Under the pieces are notes generated by a model, which did no database searches, was not told where the DNA came from, and saw nothing but the letters and a program-made list of their open reading frames with translations. The translations under genes and the position numbers were made by a program. From contig NC_064040.1 of the NCBI RefSeq assembly GCF_932526225.1, forward strand, positions 6,359,181 through 6,423,180: DNA of 64,000 nucleotides. The letters are read 5' to 3'. Below, piece after piece: positions 11,530-21,423 of the stretch. How positions within the stretch are numbered: position 1 is the first letter of the stretch; each line of letters opens with the position of its first letter. This DNA is from Nematostella vectensis. Lineage: Eukaryota > Cnidaria > Anthozoa > Actiniaria > Edwardsiidae.

Positions 11530-13095
11530 AAACTTCAAGGGACACGGCAAACGTGACAAATGCTAAAGTTTCCTTTTTCTTGTGCTACTGAATAATACAT
11601 TGATTTATTTTACCTCGGACGAATCTGTGCTTTAAAAAAGATACATTTCATTGATACATTTCTCAAGCGCGCGTCAGGGCGCGCAATCGATATCTGCAAC
11701 GAAATACTCTGGGATCTTCCCCTTACTTCTTTTTTGTGCCAGTTTAAACTTGAAACATATGTTGCTTTCCCAAGTCATCCCACACTACGGTACTTAAAAC
11801 AGAAACAGTGAACGATGGCTAATTCTCCTATTTCTTTTATTTGCTACGATTTTTAGAAGTACCCTTTGCAAACGTGTCCGAACTTACAGATCCACCTCCG
11901 TTACTTTCATGATTTGACTAGCCAGCAACAATTTACAGGTTCACACAGCACGGAAGAAAACAAATAGTCAAGTTATTACATGCGGCAGGTGTACGTCGGC
12001 ATTGTAAAATCTATAATTAGCTACGGCAATGCTTTGACTAGCTACTAGTTCATACGTCTGCGGGAAAACAAATAGTCAAGTCGTTATTGGTTATCAAAAA
12101 AATGAAACCGAGAAGTGATTTTCGGTGTCTTTTAAACTCCACATATTAACACGTACAAGGCAGTGCAAGACCCATGATTAGCTATGGAGAAGCTTATAGT
12201 TCACACAGTCCGCGAGGAAACAAATGATCACATTTGATTATAAGGAAACCGGCAAGTTTGATTAATTTCTGTGTTTTCTACACCCCGCACATACTCGTAC
12301 ACATACTCATATAAAGGCACTGGTATATCTATATCTAAATCATATCTTATTGGCTTGTACAAGAAGCTGTTTTATTTCATCATAAATGGCGGTAACCGAC
12401 CGTATTCAAAGCTCAGCCGAAAATGTGACGCCTTTTCTTCCCTAAACGCTTGTTTCTAGAAGAATGAATGATAAACAAAAAAGCTGATAGAAAATACTGA
12501 GACTAGTAAAACATTTTTTAATCGTTTACTAGGTCTATAATCTCAATTAAAACAATACATTATAGCGCCAAGGCTGGCTTTCAATGTCGGCATGGCAGTA
12601 TTGCTAAGGTGTGCTATACCGCGAAATCCTATTACAATCCTATCACATCAACTGCGTTGGCACAAACATTAAGTGAACTTCTATCAGACTAACATGAAAC
12701 GTGAGCAAATGATAGGCTGTGTGTATATTCGATGCGTCTCTAAATAGCGGTGAGCGAGGAAAGAGATGACGCGGAAAACACAACAGGACGATGGTAAAAG
12801 AATGGCAAATAAAAAAAAGGTAAGAAAAAGAGGACGAAGATTAAATTTGCAAACAAAAGGTGAAGGAGACGGCATGAGATTGGCGATATTACTAGTTAGA
12901 CAGTGCCGATTAATTTTACAATTTCGAATAATTGTATATTTGCAATGAGAAAAGGGAAAAAGAATATAATTTAATTAATGGACTGGTATGTGAAGATATT
13001 TGTTCTAGGATGTGACAATTTTCATACATACATGCGGATAAGTTAATCCCTGAATCGCACGAACCGTGATCCCCACTTATTATCTTTGCATTTAT
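11530..13095. other. Non-genic stretch
   Basis: This is AT-rich sequence without a convincing coding exon. The motif GGAAAACAAATAGTCAAGT and variants recur at about 11950, 12062 and 12215, which suggests an old degenerate duplication of about 110-160 bp. Confidence 0.5.
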
Positions 13096-13104
13096 AATGC
13101 TTCC

Positions 13105-13290
13105 TTTAGGCTCCCCCCCCCTCTCCCTGGAATTTATGGGCTACTTCTCCCCCTCCCCCTTGAAATTTAAGAGTTTTGGGTCCCCCTCCCCTAAGAATTT
13201 CTTCTTTTTTGCCATCCCCCCCCCCCCTCCTGGGAACTAAGGCCTCTGGAGACCCCCTCCCCCCTAGGATTTTTGAGGTCCTCAACCCGC
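13105..13290. repeat. C-tract repeat region
   Basis: Blocks of CCCCCTCCCC alternate with GGAATTTATGGG, TGAAATTTAAGAG and AGAATTTC, giving an irregular repeat of about 45 bp. The style resembles the repeat at 110-335, but the words differ. Confidence 0.5.
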
Positions 13291-13799
13291 GGTGCGGGTA
13301 AAGATGCAATCAGCCATTGCAATCTAAAATATCTGATCGCTTAAAGCTCAATAAAAATGATGTCGGATGCTGGCAAGCAGTTTAGATAAAAATGTTTATT
13401 TCATTAAAAAAGACCGACAGTTTTTTAATAACACTGTTCATCTAAATAGTCCACGAAAGCCATAATTTTCAGAATTCCGCTTCGTCACTTCTGGTAGTTG
13501 CAACCATAGTTATACTTCTTTGTTCTTTGTGCCATAAATTTATAACAACCGTGGACTACGAAAAGTTACCAATCACTTAACCTGTAAACTGCTTCTTCCT
13601 TGAAAAAGTTTACCAACATAAAGTTGGATGGTTTTCCTCTTTGTTTTTCCCAAGGTAAGGTTGACAGCTATGCAAGCTTTAAACTTTCTTTCCTCTAATG
13701 TTTGTAATGTGTGTACAAGGAAAAAGCGTTTCCCGTTAGCTACTTAACTTCAGCCCCAAGGCCAAGCGCGAAGCCATTTCTCTTTCAGAGCGTCCGACC

Positions 13800-14035
13800 T
13801 CATGGACAAAATGTGTAGTTCAAGAAAGTATCTATACCCCCCCCCCCCCCCCCCCCCATTGAAGTCGGAGGTATGACCCCCTACCCCTCTAGAATTTCCA
13901 ATAACTCCCTTGAAAAAAATAAATACAGTAACTGTTAAGAAAAAAGGGCATTTACCCCCCCCCCCTCTCCCCTCTGGAAATTCCTGGGCGTTTGACCCCC
14001 CACCCCCTGAAATTTCCAATCCCCTCCATCTTGAC
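13800..14035 (-). repeat. G/C-tract dispersed repeat, copy 2
   Basis: This is the inverted counterpart of the copy at 110-335. Reading the minus strand gives GGAAATTC words, AACAGTTACTGTATTTATTT and a CATACCTCCGAC-type segment in the same order. The two copies lie about 13.5 kb apart in opposite orientation. Confidence 0.7.
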
Positions 14036-14100
14036 TTGCTTGCTGGCATGCTTGCTTCATTGCTTGCTTGCTTGCTTACTTATTTGCTTGCTTGCTTTTC
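14036..14100 (+). repeat. GCTT-type microsatellite
   Basis: Imperfect (TTGC)n / (GCTT)n tract of about 65 bp, interrupted by CATGC and TACTTATT. It lies directly beside the C-tract repeat copy and may be its tail. Confidence 0.75.
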
Positions 14101-17100
14101 TATAATCAACAGTAGTTTTTAATATATATTTTATAATCTTAATGATATACAATTTATTTATATAAAGAGTAATATAGAATGGATAGATTATCTAAGATTT
14201 GATTCCAATTTGTTTTTAGAATTTTATTACTTTTCTGTTACATCTACAAATGTTGACGAGGAAAACTCATTGCTTAGCATATAATAGACGGATATAATAA
14301 GACGCGGAAGAAGCGCAGCCAATATTATACGAGAGTATATTTGATTAAAGCAAACAATACAAGCGGTTTAAATCTGATTCTGATTTAATCCGAGACTTGC
14401 CGAGGCGCCGAGACCCGCGTTTCAGAATCCGAGCCAGATTCTGATCTGTGATTCCAGAAAAGATATCTCCATATATGGGCAATCGCAATTTTTGGGCGCT
14501 TTTCAAACTGAAAATATATTACATCTTTCCAAATAAGGTAATTACCTGATGTCATATATTTTCAATTTGAAAAGCGTCGAAAAAGGATTAAAATTAAACC
14601 AAAATGGGATAGTACTGATTCCTTCTCTCGTTCAACGATGTTCAAACTCAACACATTGTCACATATGCCATTTGTCACATTTGCCACAAAGGACGCCGTT
14701 TAAAAATCAATATTCACATTTTCACGTATTCACATATTCACATTTGCACATATTCATAATCACATTTACCTATGTCGAATAAATTTTTTTTGAATATTTG
14801 AGTTTTAGGGTTTATTTTCATAGCTTATCCTATGAATCTGATATAAAGAACCCATTGTTCTTATGCTTCTTCGGATTGGCTCATAATAAAAACACACCAA
14901 TAAGATATCTAAGCGAGAACATTTTTCCCGTAATTTCTTCAAAATCTTAGTATATTTTATATGCTAAAAAGAGCTCCTATATGAAGAGATTTTGTCGCAG
15001 AACAATGGGATTTTGTGTATTTCTTACTTTATGAGAAATCGAACTCAGTTGTGGTTAGAATATCATCAGTGAATTCAAATTTTCTTGAGTTAAAACTTTG
15101 ATTGAAAACTCGCACTCCTTTAAAGAAAGATATTTTTTGTTTGGTGTCATCAGCCCTTTTTTGGGCCATTAACAAATAGAGTAATAGTCACTTAGTTTAC
15201 CTTGCTCTCATTTTCTAGACATATATATTTTTTCTAGACCATTTTTGGCCTCTTAAAGAGTTTTATATACAATATACAACATATTCTGGATATATTAGGC
15301 AGGAAGGTTCTTCTCAGTCCAGTATAGACCTGATGAATCTTGCAAGTGCTACTAAATTACAAAACGGGAAATAAAGCGAACGTAAAACTAGGCGTTAAAA
15401 GCAAACGTAACGTAGATCCCATTGATGCCTTTGCCGACGTTGCGAAGGATCAATGTCTTTGTAATCACATCCTTCTTTTAAGGACGTAATGTTGAGAAAA
15501 CCCATTTTGCTGAAGTTGCGAAAAACATTTCTTTTGTTATCTCATCCTGCTTTTAAGATTGCGTAAGGATGAAGGTATGTTTAAACGATTTTAAATGTTT
15601 AAGGCAGTTTTATTTCTGTAGTACTATGCTCACCAGATGTTTCTAAGAGCTTGCGGGAGACTTGCTAAATGTCTGTTCTTAATTGTATGGATAAGCAGAA
15701 GAAGGAAGTACTACTATAATTCTCAATAATCAACAAAAATACTACAAAAAGTAAAAAATTATCGAAAACGAATATTATTTCGACAAAGTCGTATGCTTTG
15801 TATGCCGGCCATCACTGGGCAGCTTTCAAAATAAGAGTGTGTCTCTGTAAAAAAAAATATATATTTTTTTTTTATCGGCTCGTTTGGAAAAGCTGTTGCG
15901 ATATTTTCGGCGAATTTAAAAAAAACTTAATTCTGAGGAAAACGCTATCAATCGCTAACAGTTAAAAGGAAAACAAACTATCCGGTCTCACCACAGGGGA
16001 GCCATTTCAGCTGCAGGTAAACAACTCTTGCAAATGTTATCATGGCAGTTCGTCGAAAGGAACCATGGTCTCAATCTCTCCCTGGATTTTATTATCAAAT
16101 TTATTTTTATGAATAGTCAGTCACCTTTTGTTCGTAAATCTGTCATTTTAGGTGTATATATTTCATTACAGACGGCTGTTCCATCTCCGATCAGATTTCG
16201 CGCGAAACATTAAAGGGGTAACACTGAACGGATTTTTTTACTATTTCGAAATAAAAATCGTACAGGGTTTTTGTATGTTCTTCATAGATTTAATTTGGGA
16301 ATGCAATGTCTTGTCCATTGTTTCGTTAAAGTTATATGAAGGGCTCCAGATCATTTTGAGAAAAATAATATTGAATGGCGTTGACCGCTGACCTTAGCGG
16401 TATGTTATTACTAGTCTGTCTTGGATAGGGAGAGCACAAATAAGTAAGCTGCAAAAGCTAATCAAAATTGTTTTGACAGAAGAAAAAATATTCTTGACTC
16501 TAAAAGCTTTTAGAAGTTTGTTGTATCCGCACTGTGCTTGTGAGTGCATTTTTGAATAACAACATTTCAACATGTTTAACCTCATCACCCGCGATTTGGG
16601 TATGATAGAGTTGTAGATAGCTACCGCTGAATATAGTATCGCTTTGAGGTCTTTCGGTCTCGAACTGGCTTGAGTTTGATGGAGTCAATAAGAAGACTCT
16701 TCGAGTAACAGCCTCCAATCTTCTTGTGAAATGGTAAGCGCTTTTAAATGTCTGAAATTTCAAGGATACTTGAAATCTATTTCCAAAGAGATGAGTAGCT
16801 TTCCAGGAAAGTATGAATACAAAGAAGAGGATCGATTATTTGAAGAGAGAAGGGGAGGGGAGGCATTAACTCACCTTACAGTAAAAATATGAACATTGTT
16901 ACAGGCTTGGCGGTAAAATTGTTCGATTCTGTTGCCCATCAAAACATTTCAAGGGAGGCATGACCATGAACCATAGCAGAGCATTCGAAATCTCACTCCC
17001 GCCGACTCTCAAGAAGCACTACATATTTCTCATTTCTTCCAAAGTCATCGGGAGCATTCTTTCTCAAAGCATGTTTTCTTACTTTCATTGGATACAAAAG

Positions 17101-17945
17101 AGTGTCTCAACCAAAAAATGAAATCAGTTTTTAGAACCTTAAAATGTTTAGATAAGCCGTATTAAAAAGAAGGGATAGAGTTGTCTATACATCTACAAGC
17201 TTATCCTCATTCTAATTACAACACAAGACTAAACTCTGACGCATGCACATACAATGGATTCAAAGGTCAGCGCACGAGAGCCCACGAATAAGTAAGCCGG
17301 CAGGAAGTTACTATCGTCAGCAGTGTCTGATCATTGTGCCCAGACAGTAGCCTACGGTATGCAGCCGCTTCAAATCGCTCACCGCAAGATAAAAAAATAC
17401 GGTACATAATAGGTGAGCGGCTGTACTTAATTTGTTCGGTCTTTAACAGCGTGTTGAACTTTTAGCATTTGACATGGTGTGTCGTTTTTACTACTCATTG
17501 TACACACAGTACATTATTATAACCGTATAGTTTTATTAACCATTACATGACAATACTTTTCACGTTTTTTGTTCACTTGTTGAAAAAAAAAAAAAAAAAC
17601 AGATATGGCTCTTCTTTTAGAAGTGACTGAAGTTTGTGCGTTTTCTTTGATGTATTCTATAATCCATACCGATCTACTTTGCGACTTACTTTGCATCTCC
17701 TGTATACTGCACTCGATCTTTTAAAAGTATTATCTCTTTTTTTTTACCTTTCGGGCAGATTTTATCACCAGAGCGTCAAATTTGTCGTCAGGAATTCAGA
17801 AATAAAAAAAGATTTAGTCGCTAAGGGAACGACCACTGATATCTGACGGTAAGGAAAATCTTTAGTCTCAGATGAATGGTTCAGCGACATTTCAGAAAAA
17901 AAGATCAACCAGGATAATTATAAGCTACCTCGCCGTCAGGTATCG
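14101..17945. other. Long non-genic stretch
   Basis: This is AT-rich sequence in which I find no supported coding exon. It holds short hairpins, for example CAGCCGCT...GGTGAGCGGCTG at about 17361-17422 and an A run at 17582-17599. The open frames here are short and have neither recognisable domains nor good splice partners. Confidence 0.5.
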
Positions 17946-17949
17946 GAAT

Positions 17950-19057
17950 ACAGTGGCGTAGGAAGGATTTTTAGAAGGAGGGCCCAAAAGGCCCTTTAGA
18001 CATTTTATCCTTAATTTTGAAATATTTGCTATAAATATACTGTATCATGGCTGCTAAAAGATGGGGCCGAGCCCCTAGGACCATGTTGAGGCCACATATG
18101 TAATAAGGTAGGCCACATTTGTAATAACCTGCTACATTTGTTATAACGGCCACATTTGTAATAAGGTAGGCCACATTTGTAATAACCTGCTACATTTGTT
18201 ATAACGGCCACATTTGTAATAAGGTAGGCCACATTTGTAATAAGGTAGTCCACATTTGTAATAACCTGCTACATTTGTTATAACGGCCACATTTGTAATA
18301 AGGTAGGCCACATTTGTAATAAGGTAGTCCACATTTGTAATAAGGTAGTCCACATTTGTAATAACCTGCTACATTTGTTATAACGGCCACATTTGTAATA
18401 AGGTAGGCCACATTTGTGATAACCTGCTACATTTGTTATAACGGCCACATTTGTAATAAGGTAGGCCACATTTGTAATAACCTGCTACATTTGTTATAAC
18501 GGCCACATTTGTAATAAGGTAGGCCACATTTGTAATAACCTGCTACATTTGTTATAACGGCCACATTTGTAATAAGGTAGGCCACATTTGTGATAACCTG
18601 CTACATTTGTTATAACGGCCACATTTGTAATAAGGTAGGCCACATATGTAATAACCTGCTACATTTGTTATAACGGCCACATTTGTAATAGGGTAGGCCA
18701 CATTTGTAATAACCTGCTACATTTGTTATAACGGCCACATTTGTAATAAGGTAGGCCACATTTGTGATAAACTGCTACATTTGTTATAACGGCCACATTT
18801 GTAATAGGGTAGGCCACATTTGTAATAACCTGCTACATTTGTTATAACGGCCACATTTGTAATAAGGTAGGCCACATTTGTAATAACGGCCACATTTGTA
18901 ATAAGGTAGGCCACATTTGTAATAACCTGCTACATTTGTTATAACGGCCACATTTGTAATAAGGTAGGCCACATTTGTAATAAACTGTTATAACATATGT
19001 GGCAGGTTATTACAAATGTGGCCTCAACAGCAGACCCTCCACCGGCTACGCCCCTGA
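17950..19057. mobile_element. TIR element carrying a 58-bp satellite
   Basis: The ends are CAGTGGCGTAGG and GGCTACGCCCCTG, an imperfect inverted repeat of about 12 bp (CAGKGGCGTAG). The left part (17950-18082) resembles a repeat on the minus strand at about 44648-44838 (GGATTTTTA..AGGAGGGCCCAAAAGG). The interior is almost wholly the 58-bp array. A second inverted pair lies just inside: GTTGAGGCCACATATGTAAT on the left and its complement at about 18995-19025. No clear target duplication is visible. I read it as a non-autonomous DNA transposon with an expanded internal satellite. Confidence 0.65.
18090..18990 (+). repeat. 58-bp higher-order satellite
   Basis: Each 58-bp unit is three related subunits of 21, 19 and 18 bp: CCACATTTGTAATAAGGTAGG, CCACATTTGTAATAACCTG and CTACATTTGTTATAACGG. 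About fifteen units are present. Extra 21-bp subunits are inserted at about 18220-18350 and one 18-bp subunit is missing near 18880, as expected from unequal exchange. The open frames on the minus strand follow the repeat period and are not genes. Confidence 0.92.
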
Positions 19058-19191
19058 AATATGGTGTGTATTTTGATGCTTTTAGACCATGTAACGACTT
19101 TTCGAGCGCGTAGAGTTTCCCCTCTAATTCAGTATTTTTCGTGATTTCAGTGATAACCTCTAATGAAAGCAACTGCCACGATGTGGTGAGC

Positions 19192-19546
19192 GAGTACCAC
19201 GTGATCAGTTAACAGAACAATTTCAAGGACAAAGAGTACCCCGTGATCAGTTAACAGAACAATTTCAAAGACAAAGAGTACCACGTGATCAGTTAACAGA
19301 ACAATTTCAAGGACAAAGGGTACCACGTGATCAATTAACAAAACAATTTCAAAGACAAAGAGTACCACGTGATCAGTTAACAGAACAATTTCAAAGACAA
19401 AGAGTACCACGTGATCAATTAACAGAACAATTTCAATGACAAAGAGTACCACGTGATCAATTAACAGAACAATTTCAAAGACAAAGAGTAGCACGTGATC
19501 AGTTAACAGAACAATTTCAAGGACAAAGAGTACCACATGATCAGCA
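19192..19546 (+). repeat. 42-bp tandem array with an E-box per unit, upstream of a GPCR gene
   Basis: There are eight full 42-bp units (starts 19201, 19243, 19285 ... 19495) plus flanking part-units, of the form GTGATCAGTTAACAGAACAA followed by TTTCAAAGACAAAGAGTACCAC. At each junction sits CACGTG: seven perfect copies, one CCCGTG (19240) and one CACATG (19534). The array ends 74 bp before the start codon of the receptor gene at 19620, so it may be a regulatory array. The 129-residue open frame on the minus strand is a product of the period, which is divisible by three. Confidence 0.9.
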
Positions 19547-19619
19547 AACTAGGAACGAAAAGGGCTTCCCGGTGATCAGCTATTGTATTATTAGGAGAGG
19601 GTGAAGGTTTTGTCAAGAG

Positions 19620-20645
19620 ATGGGAGATCAGCCATCAGCGTCGAGTCTCATGATGCAACAGTACGCCATAAACACAACCATTTCAAGCGGTGCGACCGGG
19701 CGACAACATGGAGCCTCGGGCAAAGACCACGTGTTCATCTTTCTAATGTTCGCCATACTTCTCGCCTTTGTCACTATCTTCAGCAATACGCTTGTCGTCT
19801 TCGCGTACAAAGTCAATCGGCGCATGCGCAATAGGACTATCGCAATCCTGGTCAGCCTTGCAGTGTCTGACCTGATCGTAGGCGCGGTTGCTATGCCCCT
19901 CTGGATGCTGATGACGGCGTCCCCGGCAAGCATGCCCATGAGCCTTTTCAAGCTGTACATGAGCGTTGACATCTTTAGCGCCTTCGCGTCCATACTTCAC
20001 TTGGCGGGCGTGTCTGTCGAGCGTTATCTGGCGATTGCAAGCCCCCTGCGCCACAGAGCGTTCAGTACCAAGTTCTATCGTGTAATGCTGGCGGGTATTT
20101 GGTTTGTGGCGGCTGCCGTTGCGGCCGTCTTCCCGATACAGTTGAGCTACAAATGGGACAAAGAGTATACCGTGTTCGTTTTCGTTAATGGCTTCGTGAT
20201 TCCACTACTCGTTATCTCCGCAGTTTACATTTCCATGTTCAAGATCGCAAACTCGAGTATATTTCCGGGCGCGAATCAAAACGCGTCGAGGAGATTTCAA
20301 GCGGAGAAAAAACTTGCTCGTACTGGTATGACTTTGACTTTGCTATTCTTTTTCACATGGTGTCCGTTCTTTGTTGTTTCGCTGATCGGAAGATTCAAAC
20401 TCTTGTTGCTCAACTTGTCACCGAGTTTTGTATGGTACATTACGGCGTTTGTGAAATTCCTTCATTACAGCAACAGTGCGCTCAACACGTTCGTGTACGC
20501 GTTCAGCAGCCGAGAGATGAGGAGGACGTTCATATGGCTCGTGTGTTGTCAGAGTAACTTAGCGTTTATACTCATGCGGGATGATAAACCGCGAGTTGCA
20601 ACTCGACAAAGAAAAGTCGAGGATCACTCGATCGATTCGGTATGA
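19620..20645 (+). CDS. Class A GPCR, intronless, 341 aa (receptor 1)
   Basis: This is a complete rhodopsin-family receptor in one exon, predicted at the plasma membrane. Seven hydrophobic segments can be followed. Landmarks are N56 (1.50), D84 in SLAVSD (2.50), D117 (3.32), E134-R135-Y136 in place of DRY, a short second extracellular loop, P195 in TM5, FFFTWCPF with W247 and P249 in TM6, and N289-T290-F-V-Y293 in place of NPxxY. A Cys pair at 309-310 may be palmitoylated, and N18 is a possible glycosylation site. The residue at 3.25 is Phe, so the usual TM3-loop disulfide cannot form. D3.32 recalls amine receptors, while the NS-x-x-N and EMRRTF end recalls adenosine and melanocortin-type receptors; the ligand is unknown. 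It is a paralogue of the gene at 25282. The start was chosen because it precedes an N-terminus of suitable length. Confidence 0.9.
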   Translation: MGDQPSASSLMMQQYAINTTISSGATGRQHGASGKDHVFIFLMFAILLAFVTIFSNTLVVFAYKVNRRMRNRTIAILVSLAVSDLIVGAVAMPLWMLMTASPASMPMSLFKLYMSVDIFSAFASILHLAGVSVERYLAIASPLRHRAFSTKFYRVMLAGIWFVAAAVAAVFPIQLSYKWDKEYTVFVFVNGFVIPLLVISAVYISMFKIANSSIFPGANQNASRRFQAEKKLARTGMTLTLLFFFTWCPFFVVSLIGRFKLLLLNLSPSFVWYITAFVKFLHYSNSALNTFVYAFSSREMRRTFIWLVCCQSNLAFILMRDDKPRVATRQRKVEDHSIDSV

Positions 20646-20940
20646 ATAAGCCGGTCAACGATAGACGTAACTAGACAGAAAAAAATCGAAGATCAATCTT
20701 ACTCGGTTACATTCATAACTCGACACTCATTTTAGTTGGTTAACCAGTAAACAGACAAAAACTCGATACTTATAACTCTACAAAGAAACTCGAGGGTCAC
20801 TCGGTCGACTCGTTAAAATAAACCGGTAAACAGATAAAGTTCCCCAATATATATAATTCGGATAGAATACCGATAATTTGGATAGAATACCGTTAATTAC
20901 TAGATCGACTAGGTATGAAATAAACGGGAAAACGCATCAT
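20595..20940 (+). repeat. Decayed copies of the receptor 1 coding end and 3' flank
   Basis: The last codons and flank of receptor 1 (CGACAAAGAAAAGTCGAGG...ATCACTCGATCGATTCGG...AATAAGCCGG) are echoed at about 20775-20835 as CTACAAAGAAACTCGAGGG...TCACTCGGTCGACTCG...AATAAACCGG. A weaker echo lies at about 20895-20935. These look like old tandem duplications of the gene's 3' end. Confidence 0.6.
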
Positions 20941-21227
20941 GTTTTCCCGCCCGTCCGCAGTAGAGCCGAGTTCACAACTCGGCGGTAGAGCAGTGATCAA
21001 TAGATAATCGGATAATTGGGGGAATGAAGTGATAGGGAATGCTCGTCGGGGAATTCGAAAAATAGCCTTAAAAATACCCTGCACGACCAAAAATTGCTAC
21101 CCTAAAAAATACCCCAGAAGCAAAAAAGTACCCTTTAAATATATCGAAACGGTTTCTCTCGAATACGCCCTAAAAATACCTGAGGTCCGTTTTTGACCCC
21201 TCAAAAAACGCATCCCTATTAGGTCAA

Positions 21228-21423
21228 TCCCCCCCCCCCCCCCCCCCCCCCGGGTTTGAGGGCAGCTCCATTGACTCGGTGTAATTCAAACCAGTAAACT
21301 GTGGAAGAAGTTCGGAAGTAATAACTCGAATAACTTGAAAATTCCCGACTACTTTACTAGCTTTCTAGTGCAAAAAGGAACGTAGTGCTCGGGGGGAAGG
21401 GGGGGGGGGGGGGGGGGGGGGGG
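21228..21423. repeat. Poly(C) and poly(G) runs about 150 bp apart
   Basis: A run of more than 20 C at about 21228-21250 is followed at about 21397-21423 by a run of more than 20 G, broken only once near its start. The two are complementary and could pair, and the G run could form a quadruplex. Homopolymer length here is likely to be unreliable in assembly. Confidence 0.8.

Noticed and set aside
17971-19172. Many 60-77 residue minus-strand ORFs
   Set aside because: They repeat with the 58-bp satellite period and have no independent support.
19147-19536. 129-residue minus-strand ORF
   Set aside because: It follows the 42-bp repeat (divisible by three), so absence of stops is a property of the repeat.
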